From Chitinophaga ginsengisegetis (GTDB taxonomy: Bacteria; Bacteroidota; Bacteroidia; Chitinophagales; Chitinophagaceae), in NCBI RefSeq assembly GCF_900168065.1, contig NZ_FUZZ01000001.1:1-64000 (forward strand): DNA of 64,000 bases, in the 5' to 3' direction. A program made the translations under genes and the position numbers. The notes beneath the pieces were generated by a model. The model searched no databases. It had not been told where the DNA came from and worked only from the letters and a program-made list of their open reading frames with translations. Numbering within the stretch: position 1 is the stretch's first letter; the number at the start of each line of letters is the position of its first letter. Shown here piece after piece: positions 45,200 through 54,232 of the stretch.

Positions 45200-46852
45200 T
45201 TATTTTACCGCTTTATTTTCCGAATGCGCTATACGCAGTGCCAGCATGTGTTCGCACGGCCCCTTGTATAGTTTATTCGTACTATAAAAATTACAATCGC
45301 AGTGCGCATTACTCAATCTTTCATCCGCATCAATGGTAATAACGGGATGGTATATACGTTGCGCACCTTTTATAGTTCCTTTCAATTGCAAACCTACTCC
45401 CGGGATGTCGGTAGCCGTTAGCTCCACTTTTCCGGCCTGCACCAGTTTCGTGGCTTCCCCCTCCTGTGGATTGGCAAAGCGCAGCTGGTCCAGCGGCAAT
45501 GGTTCACGGCTCAGCTCACGAAGACGGTAAAAGCCCGTGTGCAGATCGTAAATTACTTTGCCTGCCTGGGTATAAATTCCCAGTGCGCCCAATACCGTAG
45601 CCCTGTCCAGACCAGTGGCGGCCACAATTGTTTCCGGTTTGGCCATCCACCTGGTTTTCAGGTCTTCATAAACGGTGAGCTTTGCCAGATCATTCACATC
45701 AGCTCTCGGCGCCATGAGGTCGAACTGCCCGGCGCGCGACCAGTCGTTGGCGGTCCATCCGCTGAGCCCCAGTGTAAACTGCATATCGCCGAGGTCCGCC
45801 ACATAAAAGGATGGCAACCCGTTGCCGGTAAGATGCACCGTGAATTTCTTTGCAATTGGAATCAGCCTTTCCAGGATCAGCAACCGTCTTCTCCCCCATA
45901 TCCTGATTTCCCTGCTTTGCGGGCCGGTGTATAACGATCTCGCACATACGATTTCCTGGTTCCACGGTTCAAACACGGCACGTACCGGCTTGCCTGGTTC
46001 CAGTATAAAACGGATGGAACGGGGACCGCGTTTTTCTTTGAACCGCCGCAGCCAGGAACAGAAATTATATACATCCATCGGGTGCAGGTCAAACGTTGCC
46101 GCGGGCAGCGTCATCGCAGAGCTTACCTGCAGAAATCCCCTCACCCAGCTATCGGGTAAGTCGATCTTTACTTCATGATACAGTTCTTCCTGCGAGGTTT
46201 GCACCTGGAAGCCTCCCGGATCAATCTTAAAATCTGTTTCCTTATAATCACGGATCTTCTGGAACTCGTTATATAAAGAAGCGGAATAATCAATGTTGGT
46301 AGTACCGCATTCAAATTCGTTCACTTCTTTAAAAACATTATAACTGGCACTCAGCTTTCCGTAGGTAGATTCATCCTGGCTGAAACATTCAAAGAACAGT
46401 TCATCCGGATGCACGCTGATTACCGGGTCCAGCACAAACCATGTGTCGCGGTCTTTCTGGTATAAATAATCGAAATAATGTTTGCGGGCTTTATAAAACG
46501 GAGCCATCACTTTATCCTGCTCCTGGTAAATACTGTTGAGCTCTCCCCTCAGGGCCTCTATCCGCTGATCAGCGGCCTGCATGTCATAGCCGTTCATGAA
46601 TTCCGCCAGCCACACCGTTTCCTGCTGGGCGGCCCATTCCTTATAGGCTGTTTTATCTTTCGGTTTAAAGCGCAGATCAGACACCACTACATCGTGCAGG
46701 GCGGAAATGGCTTCCCGGAAGGCTATTTTTTTATGCAGCTTGCCCACAAAAAAAGTGGGATCACGACGGGTATCCGGTGCAAAGGAAATGCCCGCAGCAG
46801 TGGCATTGCTGTACACGTTGGAGTTTCCGCTGTATCTGTAGTTGAATAACAT
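45200..46852 (-). CDS. Winged-helix SWIM zinc-finger protein, retron accessory
   Basis: 550 residues, no signal peptide. The C-terminus has the SWIM motif CxC-x12-CxH: Cys518, Cys520, Cys533 and His535. SWIM fingers bind nucleic acids or proteins. Before it (about 398-450) is a region with winged-helix character (KPETIVAATGLDRATVLGAL, then a wing-like IYTQAGKVIYDL). The first half has a coiled-coil stretch (AADQRIEALRGELNSIYQEQ) and no family I know. It ends 68 bases before the retron RNA and starts 14 bases after the WGR gene stop, so both are one operon. I recall WH-SWIM proteins as a partner of one retron type; the function is not known to me. Confidence 0.85.
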   Translation of the reverse strand: MLFNYRYSGNSNVYSNATAAGISFAPDTRRDPTFFVGKLHKKIAFREAISALHDVVVSDLRFKPKDKTAYKEWAAQQETVWLAEFMNGYDMQAADQRIEALRGELNSIYQEQDKVMAPFYKARKHYFDYLYQKDRDTWFVLDPVISVHPDELFFECFSQDESTYGKLSASYNVFKEVNEFECGTTNIDYSASLYNEFQKIRDYKETDFKIDPGGFQVQTSQEELYHEVKIDLPDSWVRGFLQVSSAMTLPAATFDLHPMDVYNFCSWLRRFKEKRGPRSIRFILEPGKPVRAVFEPWNQEIVCARSLYTGPQSREIRIWGRRRLLILERLIPIAKKFTVHLTGNGLPSFYVADLGDMQFTLGLSGWTANDWSRAGQFDLMAPRADVNDLAKLTVYEDLKTRWMAKPETIVAATGLDRATVLGALGIYTQAGKVIYDLHTGFYRLRELSREPLPLDQLRFANPQEGEATKLVQAGKVELTATDIPGVGLQLKGTIKGAQRIYHPVITIDADERLSNAHCDCNFYSTNKLYKGPCEHMLALRIAHSENKAVK

Positions 46853-46866
46853 AAATGGATTACTTT

Positions 46867-49800
46867 TTAGGATACTCTAATCGCTGTTGGCACTATTTCA
46901 ATAGGCAGCTCCACGGCATACCGTTCCTGTATACTGCGCATGATGGCGATACAGCGGGCTTTGTCGCCAATGGCTACTGTAGCAGATATATGCGCAATAA
47001 TATGACCGATGTAAGTGGCTGCCTCTGTGGATTTCATAGCTTCCTTCTCCAGGAATGCAAAGATCCGTTCCTTTGCAGCGCGGGCCTTATTTACCCGGCT
47101 CAGTACCACCCGGAAATAATGTTCCAGCTCCTGCAAAAACACCAGGTTGCCGGCGGCATATTGCTGCAGGTAGTTGGTGGCAAATAACTGCATGCTTTCA
47201 CTTGGATGCTGGCTAAGTTTCAACAGGTAAGTTTGCCCGTCCTGTTCGCGGAAGAAGCGCAGCAGCAGTTCCCTGCCAAATGCCTGTATATCTGGGCGTA
47301 CACTGTCCGCCACTGCCACCAGTGTTTCCGGCGACCAGTCGTTATCTGTAAACTGCGTCCGGAAAAACTCCATGGCCTCCTGCCGGGTGTCGTCCCATTT
47401 TGCATCGAGCATACCGATGGCGGCATCCCTTTCAAAACGGATACGCGCCGCGTTGTTGTAATAGAAATGCCAGCTCCACTCCCTTACTTTCAGCAACTCG
47501 TGGTTACCGGCGGCAATCACCTGTTTCAGGGATAAAGCCGATGCCGGGATATATTTATCCAGCACCAGCAATCCGAACTGCTGTGCCGACCTGTAGTTGG
47601 CGTACAGCAGGCGTAAAGCAGTAGCCGTGTCGATGTCCTGTAAATAGTCTACCAGCTCATTGCTGAGGGTGGCTTCAATATCCGCATGCATGCCCTCGGC
47701 AGTTTCCTTACGCATGAGCAACGGCACCAGTTCATTTACCAGGTAAACAGCGAGGCGTTTATCCTGCTGCACCAACCGGCTGATGAGGGGACGCACCGCG
47801 TTTCGTACATCTGTGTACGTACTTAATAATATATGGAGTACCAGTTCCGGTCTTCTCAACAATTCATCCGTGCCGATTGCTTCCAGCACTTTCACACCAG
47901 CGGTTCTTACCGGCTGGAACTCGTTGCTGATGAGGCGCTTCAGCATAGCGTCAGATACTTCGCTGAAGTTAAACTGTCCCTGTTTCAGGAGCAGCAACCT
48001 CGCAGCGAAAGCCTGACCGGCTGGCACGGGGCTTTGCAGCAATGCTTCTATATCCGGCATACCCGTTTCCGTTAGTGCCTCGCGGCAATATTGTTCCAGG
48101 ATATCGCAGCCGTCGTTGAGGTTTTCATTACCCGCTGGTGTGGATGTTTTCAGCGCCAGCAGTGCAGTAATTGCTTTTGCGCTGAGAACCCGCATCTTAT
48201 CCAGTGGCAAGTGCACCGGTTTGAGTTGTTTACGGACATAATTACGCACCTCTTTATATGGTGAGAATACCAGCTGCATGAGGAAGTCCATGTCTGCAAA
48301 GCAAACGGCTTCATTGTCGTTGATCCACTGCAAACCCTGCAGGCGGGCCAGATCCAGTGGGCTCATCACCAGTATATATAATAACCGCAACGACGGATTG
48401 GCGGGATCATATCTTTCTTTGGCCAGTTCCAGACCAAACATAGATGGAATGGAGAATGCGTTGGCGAGGAGTCCGGCAATCACGCCTTCATCCATTTTAT
48501 CTTTCAGGGCATTGTAATCCGGGTGGGCTTTCAGTTGCTCCATCGCAAAGATGTGGATCACTTCCATGCGGGCAGATACCAGCAGCTGAATAAAAGCCTG
48601 TGGTAACTTTTGCCATAGCGGCAGAAAAGGTACATCGCTCACCGGTTTTGCAGGTGAAGATGCCTGTGTGGCTTTATATTCGGGCGGTACGGCGGATGCG
48701 GTGAGGTTCTTCTCCCCACCCAGCCAGCCGAAGAGTTTTTTCAGCAGGCCGCCTTTGTCCTTCGCAGCGTCGGGGTTGGCACCGAGTACCGGTTTCGTTT
48801 GTCCCTGTGCGTTAGGTGCTCCTTCGTCTTTGAAAACCCATTCCTTACGATCAGGCGTTAGTTGCAGGTTGGCGGCGTTTCCGCGAAGGATATAGTTGAG
48901 GTATACCAACTTCGAGTTAGCCGGGAACTGGCGGTAGAAGCTCACGTAGCGGCCATTCACCCAGGTATGTTCCCGGGTCTGGTATTCTTTGGCTGCATCC
49001 CTGCTTTCTTCATATTGCAGCAACAGGGCCGTGGCGAGGCGAACGTAATGGTCGTCGTTTTGTTCCCCGAACTGGCGCAGGTTACGGAATACACGGTAGT
49101 GAAGGTAATTACGGGTTCTGTCTGAAAATGCTACCCTGCTGGTGGGCTTTTTCAGTTCCTTATCTGCCTGTACAGATTCTTCCAGTTCGTGTATGTAAGT
49201 GGCAGGAACAAACGGTTTATCGTTATAATCTATTCTTGTACCCGGATTCTTAAACATGGCGTTTTCCCTTTCAAAACGGGCGGCCAGGATGGCAACGATT
49301 CCCTGATCGCCTCGTAGTTCCGCCTGTTTGAAGATATGACGGATATGCTGGAACCAGGATGGCCTCAAAGGCAGGTGCATAAGGAGATTGCCAATGGCAA
49401 TCCTTACTGCGGGCTGTTCAAAGGCTACGATGTATAAGTCTTCCAGCAAAGGATAACTTTGCTCCTGTTGTGTGATCACCCGTTGCTGCAGCAGTGCCAG
49501 CAGTTCTTCTGTATTTCCTTTGGCAACCGCCTGCTGGAAAACTTCGGGTAGCCGTTGGAGGTAGGAACGCACATGTTCTGCGCGTTCTTCCGCCGGCAGT
49601 ACCAGTAACAGGCCGTTGGCGGCCAGCATCCGGATGTTCAGCGGGCGGGAGCTGTTATCGGCATAAGAGCGGAGCACCGGTGCTGCGGCGGGATCGGCCG
49701 ACTTGCCCAGCGCCCAAAGGGCTGCATAGCGTTGCAGTCCGTCGCCTTTTTCCACGAGCTTGATCAGGTAGGGCACTGCTTCCTTTATCTTTTCTTCACC

Positions 49801-50193
49801 GGCCCGCCATATTACGCGGGAGGTTCTCCAGGCAGTTTTAAAGCTGCTTTTCCCTTCTACCGCATCCTGTAATCTTTTCAGGATGGCACGGTGCTTCACA
49901 TTTTCCACGAGGGTAGTGTCTACCGGTGTAAACGACAGATCCTGAACGGCTTCCTGTTCTCCCAGATAACCTTTACTTCTTTTTTCTTTTTCAAGACCAT
50001 CGAATATAGTGGTGGCGGCAGATAGTGTTACGGGGCTTACTGTTTTGGTGCCGTCTTTCAGCGTACCAAAGCGTTTACCATATCTGAAGTTAACAATATA
50101 CTGTTCCGGGCCAACTTCACAAAGATCGATTTCATAGGTCTTATCCGAGTTTCCTTCCCGGAAAAAAAGTTTTACGTTCCTGACAATACGCAT
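46867..50193 (-). CDS. WGR-domain HEAT/ARM-repeat protein, retron accessory (MolR-like)
   Basis: 1108 residues. The first 75 residues are a WGR domain (KTYEIDLCEVGPEQYIVNFR then YGKRFGTLKDG), a nucleic-acid-associated fold also found in PARPs and E. coli MolR; the motif reads YGK instead of WGR. The rest is a long all-helical solenoid with HEAT/ARM-like repeats (LQRYAALWALGKSADPAAAP near 150, several later copies such as RNAVRPLISRLVQ). Around 500-520 is a Ser/Pro-rich linker. No enzyme motif is visible. It is the first gene of the minus-strand operon. In E. coli the yeh locus has a MolR-like WGR protein and a SWIM protein near each other, without an RT. The presumed role is as effector or scaffold of the retron. 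Confidence 0.85.
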   Translation of the reverse strand: MRIVRNVKLFFREGNSDKTYEIDLCEVGPEQYIVNFRYGKRFGTLKDGTKTVSPVTLSAATTIFDGLEKEKRSKGYLGEQEAVQDLSFTPVDTTLVENVKHRAILKRLQDAVEGKSSFKTAWRTSRVIWRAGEEKIKEAVPYLIKLVEKGDGLQRYAALWALGKSADPAAAPVLRSYADNSSRPLNIRMLAANGLLLVLPAEERAEHVRSYLQRLPEVFQQAVAKGNTEELLALLQQRVITQQEQSYPLLEDLYIVAFEQPAVRIAIGNLLMHLPLRPSWFQHIRHIFKQAELRGDQGIVAILAARFERENAMFKNPGTRIDYNDKPFVPATYIHELEESVQADKELKKPTSRVAFSDRTRNYLHYRVFRNLRQFGEQNDDHYVRLATALLLQYEESRDAAKEYQTREHTWVNGRYVSFYRQFPANSKLVYLNYILRGNAANLQLTPDRKEWVFKDEGAPNAQGQTKPVLGANPDAAKDKGGLLKKLFGWLGGEKNLTASAVPPEYKATQASSPAKPVSDVPFLPLWQKLPQAFIQLLVSARMEVIHIFAMEQLKAHPDYNALKDKMDEGVIAGLLANAFSIPSMFGLELAKERYDPANPSLRLLYILVMSPLDLARLQGLQWINDNEAVCFADMDFLMQLVFSPYKEVRNYVRKQLKPVHLPLDKMRVLSAKAITALLALKTSTPAGNENLNDGCDILEQYCREALTETGMPDIEALLQSPVPAGQAFAARLLLLKQGQFNFSEVSDAMLKRLISNEFQPVRTAGVKVLEAIGTDELLRRPELVLHILLSTYTDVRNAVRPLISRLVQQDKRLAVYLVNELVPLLMRKETAEGMHADIEATLSNELVDYLQDIDTATALRLLYANYRSAQQFGLLVLDKYIPASALSLKQVIAAGNHELLKVREWSWHFYYNNAARIRFERDAAIGMLDAKWDDTRQEAMEFFRTQFTDNDWSPETLVAVADSVRPDIQAFGRELLLRFFREQDGQTYLLKLSQHPSESMQLFATNYLQQYAAGNLVFLQELEHYFRVVLSRVNKARAAKERIFAFLEKEAMKSTEAATYIGHIIAHISATVAIGDKARCIAIMRSIQERYAVELPIEIVPTAIRVS

Positions 50194-50298
50194 GAGCTAA
50201 CATTAAAAATAGGTGGCTAAGCTAATAAAAGAATTTTGAATTCGGAGCGCGGGGGTTATATAATTAATATATGCATATACGTTAGGGATAACATAGCA

Positions 50299-50326
50299 AC
50301 GGGCCGGAAGGCCGGCCCGTCTTTTT
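50299..50326. terminator. Hairpin between the retron operon and ychF
   Basis: Perfect ACGGGCCGG / CCGGCCCGT stem with a four-base loop. A five-T run lies only on the plus-strand side, while both neighbours are on the minus strand, so termination after ychF is plausible but not clear. The rest of the gap (50194-50361) has no promoter I can recognise for the retron operon. Confidence 0.45.
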
Positions 50327-50361
50327 GTTGTAACCTTCGTGGATCTTATCCAGAAGTATTT

Positions 50362-51465
50362 TTAAACGTTGAAACGGAAGTGCATTACATCTCCGTCGGC
50401 AACGATGTATTCTTTACCTTCAATACGCAGGCGGCCGTTATCACGGGCAGCAGCTTCAGATCCGTATTTCACGTAATCTTCGTAGGCAATTACTTCGGCT
50501 TTAATAAAGCCTTTTTCAAAATCGGTGTGGATTACGCTGGCGGCCTGTGGTGCTTTCCAGCCTTTGTGGATCGTCCAGGCACGTACTTCCTGCACGCCGG
50601 CAGTGAAGTAAGTGATCAGTTCCAGCAGGTTATAGGCAGAACGGATTAAGCGGTTCAATCCAGGTTCAGTGAGACCATATTCTCCCAGGAACAATTCTTT
50701 ATCGGCCGGATCTTCCATTTCGGAGATCTGTGCTTCGATGGTGTTGTTCATGATAATTACCTGTGCATTTTCTGCTTTTACAGATTCCTGGAGGGCCTGT
50801 GAAAATTTGTTACCGGTATGAAGGGAGGCTTCATCTACGTTGGCAACGTACAGTACCGGCTTTTCGGTGAGCAGGAACAGGTCGGCAATGGCTACCCGTT
50901 CTTCTTTACTAAGACCGAGCTCGCGGATGTTACGGCCTTTCTCCAGGTGTTCCTGGCATCTTTTCAGTATTTCAAATTCGATCTTTGCTTTTGGATCGCC
51001 ACCGGTTTTAGCCATTTTTTCGGTGCGGGCTACTTTACGCTCCACGCTGTCGAGGTCTTTCAGCTGTAATTCGGTGTCAATGATTTCCTTATCGCTGACA
51101 GGGTTGATGTCGCCTTCTTCGCGAAGAATGTTTTCATCTTCAAAACAGCGGATCACGTGCACGATAGCATCTACCTCACGGATATTGGCCAGGAACTTGT
51201 TTCCCAGACCTTCTCCTTTGCTGGCGCCTTTTACCAGGCCGGCAATGTCCACAAACTCGATGGTAGTAGGCACCACACGGTCAGGCTTTACCAGCTCTGC
51301 CAGTTTATGCATACGTTCGTCAGGTACGTCCACCTGGCCAACGTTAGGTTCTATAGTACAGAAGCGGTAGTTACTGGCCTGCGCCTTAGCGCTGTTGCTC
51401 ACCGCATTAAATAAAGTCGATTTTCCTACATTCGGCAATCCTACAATTCCAACTTGCAAAGCCAT
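50362..51465 (-). CDS. ychF: Redox-regulated ATPase YchF (OBG-family)
   Basis: 367 residues. G1 motif GLPNVGKSTLFNAV, G3-like DIAGLVKGASKGEG, MNNT in place of the usual G4, and a C-terminal TGS domain (VRAWTIHKGWKAPQAASVIH). YchF hydrolyses ATP in preference to GTP and binds ribosomes; it is a universally conserved housekeeping gene. The ATG at 51465 gives the standard N-terminus MALQVGIVGLPNVG. A -7 box TATCTTTG (51481-51488, minus strand) lies 16 bases upstream. Confidence 0.97.
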   Translation of the reverse strand: MALQVGIVGLPNVGKSTLFNAVSNSAKAQASNYRFCTIEPNVGQVDVPDERMHKLAELVKPDRVVPTTIEFVDIAGLVKGASKGEGLGNKFLANIREVDAIVHVIRCFEDENILREEGDINPVSDKEIIDTELQLKDLDSVERKVARTEKMAKTGGDPKAKIEFEILKRCQEHLEKGRNIRELGLSKEERVAIADLFLLTEKPVLYVANVDEASLHTGNKFSQALQESVKAENAQVIIMNNTIEAQISEMEDPADKELFLGEYGLTEPGLNRLIRSAYNLLELITYFTAGVQEVRAWTIHKGWKAPQAASVIHTDFEKGFIKAEVIAYEDYVKYGSEAAARDNGRLRIEGKEYIVADGDVMHFRFNV

Positions 51466-51480
51466 TTTTTAAAATTTGCG

Positions 51481-51488
51481 CAAAGATA
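51481..51488 (-). promoter_or_regulatory. -7 element of ychF
   Basis: Minus-strand TATCTTTG, perfect TAnnTTTG, 16 bases before the ychF ATG. No matching TTG 19-21 bases upstream was seen. Confidence 0.4.
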
Positions 51489-51532
51489 GGTTTATTTTAG
51501 TTTATTTGTTGATTGAATAAACCAATAATCTA

Positions 51533-52765
51533 ATGGCATTAAACTACGTATGGCTGGGATTTTTTCTTATTGCATTTGTTGTAGCACTTTTCAAGTCAGT
51601 AGTTTTACATGATGCGTCTATTTTCGGGGAGATCATGAATGGCATGTTTGCCAGCGCCAAAACCGGTGCGGAGATCTCACTGGGACTGGCTGGTATCATG
51701 ACTTTGTGGCTGGGCATCATGCGGGTTGGCGAGGTAGCCGGGATGATCAACCGGTTTTCCAGGCTGGTAAACCCTTTCTTTTCCAAGTTGTTCCCGGAAG
51801 TGCCCAAAGGGCATCCGGCGATGGGGTCCATGATGATGAACTTCTCCGCCACCATGCTGGGGCTGGACAACGCCGCCACGCCAATGGGACTGAAAGCCAT
51901 GAAAGAGCTGCAGGAAATCAATCCTAAGCCCGAAGAAGCGAGTAATCCGCAGATCATGTTCCTGGTACTGAATACTGCCGGCGTGGTATTGATCCCGACT
52001 TCTGTTATTGCCATACGGCTGGCAGCAGGCGCGGCTAACCCGGCAGACATCTTCATCCCTACCCTGATATCCACGTTCATGGCTTTTATCATGGGGATGT
52101 TTGTGGTTTCCATCTACCAAAAAATCAATCTCTTTAAATTACCTGTGCTGGTATTCCTGACCCTGTTTGCGGGGATCATGGCTGCTTTATATTTTTGGGT
52201 ACGTAGTTTACCTCCTGCGGAGATAGGCCCAAAGACGGCTTCCCTCGGTGGCGCGATCATTTTCAGCATCGTCATTATTTTCCTGGTGGCGGGAATCGTG
52301 AAAAAGATCAATGTATATGATGCCTTTATTGAAGGGGCGAAAGAGGGATTCCAGGTATCTGTGAGAATCATTCCTTACCTGGTGGGTATGCTGGTAGCGA
52401 TCAGCGTATTCCGGACCACCGGTTGCCTGGACTATATCACCAACGGAATCGGGCTGCTGTTTGCGGCAATGGGGTTCAATACGGATTTTGTGCCTGCCCT
52501 GCCTGTAGCTTTCATGAAGCCGCTGAGTGGCGGAGGCGCCCGCGCGCTGATGGTGGATATCCTGAAAACGCACGGACCGGATTCTTTCGCGGGCAAACTG
52601 GCCAGCATTATACAGGGTACCACGGAAACCACCTTTTATGTACTGGCAGTGTACTTCGGCTCGGTAAACATCAAGCTTACACGTTATGCCCTGGCCGCCG
52701 GGCTGATTGCCGACTTCTTTGGCATGCTCTGCGCAATATTACTCGGATATCTCTTCTTCCATTAA
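51533..52765 (+). CDS. Nucleoside-recognition (gate) membrane protein, fused SpmA/SpmB-like
   Basis: 410 residues with around ten hydrophobic segments. Two gate domains are visible: first half WLGIMRVGEVAGMI and LGLDNAATPMGLKAM, second half FRTTGCLDYI and PLSGGGARALMVDIL. In Gram-positives, separate SpmA and SpmB proteins share this layout; here they are joined, as is usual in Bacteroidota. The transported or recognised substrate is unknown. It starts with ATG at 51533, divergent from ychF, and has a strong terminator at 52788. Confidence 0.9.
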   Translation: MALNYVWLGFFLIAFVVALFKSVVLHDASIFGEIMNGMFASAKTGAEISLGLAGIMTLWLGIMRVGEVAGMINRFSRLVNPFFSKLFPEVPKGHPAMGSMMMNFSATMLGLDNAATPMGLKAMKELQEINPKPEEASNPQIMFLVLNTAGVVLIPTSVIAIRLAAGAANPADIFIPTLISTFMAFIMGMFVVSIYQKINLFKLPVLVFLTLFAGIMAALYFWVRSLPPAEIGPKTASLGGAIIFSIVIIFLVAGIVKKINVYDAFIEGAKEGFQVSVRIIPYLVGMLVAISVFRTTGCLDYITNGIGLLFAAMGFNTDFVPALPVAFMKPLSGGGARALMVDILKTHGPDSFAGKLASIIQGTTETTFYVLAVYFGSVNIKLTRYALAAGLIADFFGMLCAILLGYLFFH

Positions 52766-52787
52766 ATAATATGATAAGGAGTATTGC

Positions 52788-52838
52788 AGCGGCTGATCCA
52801 AAAGTCAAATGAGGCTTGAGGGTCAGCCGCTCTTTTTT
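52788..52838 (+). terminator. Terminator of the gate-domain gene
   Basis: AGCGGCTGA / TCAGCCGCT stem with a GC-closed loop, then six Ts. It lies 22 bases after the stop codon. Confidence 0.85.
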
Positions 52839-52847
52839 ACGCTATTT

Positions 52848-52946
52848 GCATGGATAGTGCATGGATAGTGCATGAGGAGTCCATGAGGAGTGCATTAATA
52901 GTGCATGAGGAGTGTATGGATAGTGCATGGATGATCCATGATATAC
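52848..52946. repeat. Nine-copy 11-bp tandem array
   Basis: Nine consecutive 11-base units, consensus GCATGGATAGT alternating with GCATGAGGAGT, starting at 52848 and ending at 52946 (unit starts every 11 bases). Some units differ by one or two bases (CCATGAGGAGT, GCATTAATAGT, GTATGGATAGT). Many have the palindromic core ATGCAT-like or CATG. It lies just after the gate-domain terminator. It cannot be a coding repeat and is too short for CRISPR. Confidence 0.85.
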
Positions 52947-53049
52947 GCAAGTCCGGGGCACTGGAGAAGCATTCGGCAAGTAAGGGCGGTCCCACTCCCG
53001 GGTAGCCAGGTGATGGCGCCGGAACCCTTTTCAGTTCAGCCCGGCTATT

Positions 53050-53547
53050 TTAAGCAGGTACATTAATAGTGGCATTCACCCGCTTTACAAAATCATCTGC
53101 ACCGGTAGGGCTGATCAGCCATTTCCTGTTGAGTGATTCTATCAGCACCAGGTTTTCCCGGCTGGTACACCAGCGCTGGTACTTCCCTATTTCACTGGAA
53201 CGGTAGGTACCGAGGTACCCGAAAATACCTCCTATTCCCAGTAAGCGGGAGCTTGTGCCGAGATCTTCTTCCGTAACGCTTCTCAATCTTACCACATCTT
53301 CCAGCTGGATAGTGATGCTATGCAGCGGTCGCTTGATAAGTATAGTCGTAGCCGTTAGAATATAATACCGGGGGCTCAGACACCAGGCCACCAGGATGGC
53401 TGGTACCAGGATAAACAAAAACATGGTAGTGGTAACGGCATCATGCGAAACATCCGTCATCTGTCTGCATAAAAACACTAGCGTGATAATGATGACCAGG
53501 TTCGTTACAATCTTCGAGTTATCATCCAACGGGGCGGCGTATCTCAT
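53050..53547 (-). CDS. Bacterial PH-domain membrane protein
   Basis: 165 residues. Two close hydrophobic segments near the N-terminus (IVTNLVIIITLVFLC and MFLFILVPAILVAWCL), followed by a beta-rich PH-like domain (YYILTATTILIKRPLHSITI, LVLIESLNRKWLISP). PH-like domain-containing proteins of this size are common in Bacteroidota, with unknown roles. Start ATG at 53547. It ends near a GC-rich stretch after the tandem array. Confidence 0.65.
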   Translation of the reverse strand: MRYAAPLDDNSKIVTNLVIIITLVFLCRQMTDVSHDAVTTTMFLFILVPAILVAWCLSPRYYILTATTILIKRPLHSITIQLEDVVRLRSVTEEDLGTSSRLLGIGGIFGYLGTYRSSEIGKYQRWCTSRENLVLIESLNRKWLISPTGADDFVKRVNATINVPA

Positions 53548-53592
53548 ATTATGGCTCTCCTTTAGTTCGGTGAGTAAGATAAAAAAAAATGG

Positions 53593-53892
53593 TTATATGC
53601 TGTCATACTTCCCTGTTTTTTCTTCAATGGTAACATCCCCGTCTTTTCTTATCTGCATTTTTATATACACTAATAACTGGGATGCACCGGCCTTAAAACA
53701 TACTTCCTGGGTTTTACGCACTACTTCCATCAGCTCATCATAGGTTCCTTCCATCACCGTTTCAAAAGGACATACCCTGTATTTTACACCGGAATCTTTA
53801 ATCACTGCAATTGCTTCGTCAACTACCGCGTATACCTGTTCTGAAGGCACTGAAGGAATGATTTGCAGTGCTAAATTGATCTTATGGCTCAT
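53593..53892 (-). CDS. Thiamine-binding protein, MTH1187/YkoF-like (DUF77)
   Basis: 99 residues. Ferredoxin-like fold: INLALQIIPSVPSEQVYAVV at the N-terminus and VKYRVCPFETVMEGTYDELM in the middle. This family binds thiamine or related compounds; its exact role is uncertain. It lies 45 bases from the PH-domain gene on the same strand, possibly in a two-gene unit. Start ATG at 53892. Confidence 0.8.
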   Translation of the reverse strand: MSHKINLALQIIPSVPSEQVYAVVDEAIAVIKDSGVKYRVCPFETVMEGTYDELMEVVRKTQEVCFKAGASQLLVYIKMQIRKDGDVTIEEKTGKYDSI

Positions 53893-54232
53893 CTTTTTAC
53901 TATTTTTTAATTTTATGGTTATCAGCTGATTAAAACAATATATCTACAGTGATGGTTCAATTAAAACCTACATTTTCCAGGTGTAATTTATTACAAACAA
54001 TGGAAAACAGGTTGTTTTAGTTATAGCGTTCATTTAATTAAATCTCTCAATTTATTAATTATCAATAACTAAAGAAGAAATGTTTTACATGATTTTCATT
54101 ATTTAAAATCATTGTATGTTTCATTATACATAACAAATAAAAAATATCTGTTTAACGCCTATAAGGTGGTAAAACTACGAAAGGCAATACACAAATGAAC
54201 ATGTATTGCCCTTATCATCCTAAAGAAACTGA
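53893..54232. other. 340-base AT-rich gap
   Basis: Strongly AT-rich, with no reading frame beyond chance and no clear promoter elements. It includes the terminator hairpin of the FkbM gene at 54182-54209. I see nothing else in it. Confidence 0.6.
54182..54209 (-). terminator. Terminator of the FkbM gene
   Basis: Perfect GGCAATACA / TGTATTGCC stem with a ten-base loop. The minus-strand read continues with TTTC. The T-run is short. Confidence 0.6.

Noticed and set aside
52848..52946. Possible CRISPR array
   Set aside because: Units are 11 bases with no spacers and no cas genes nearby.
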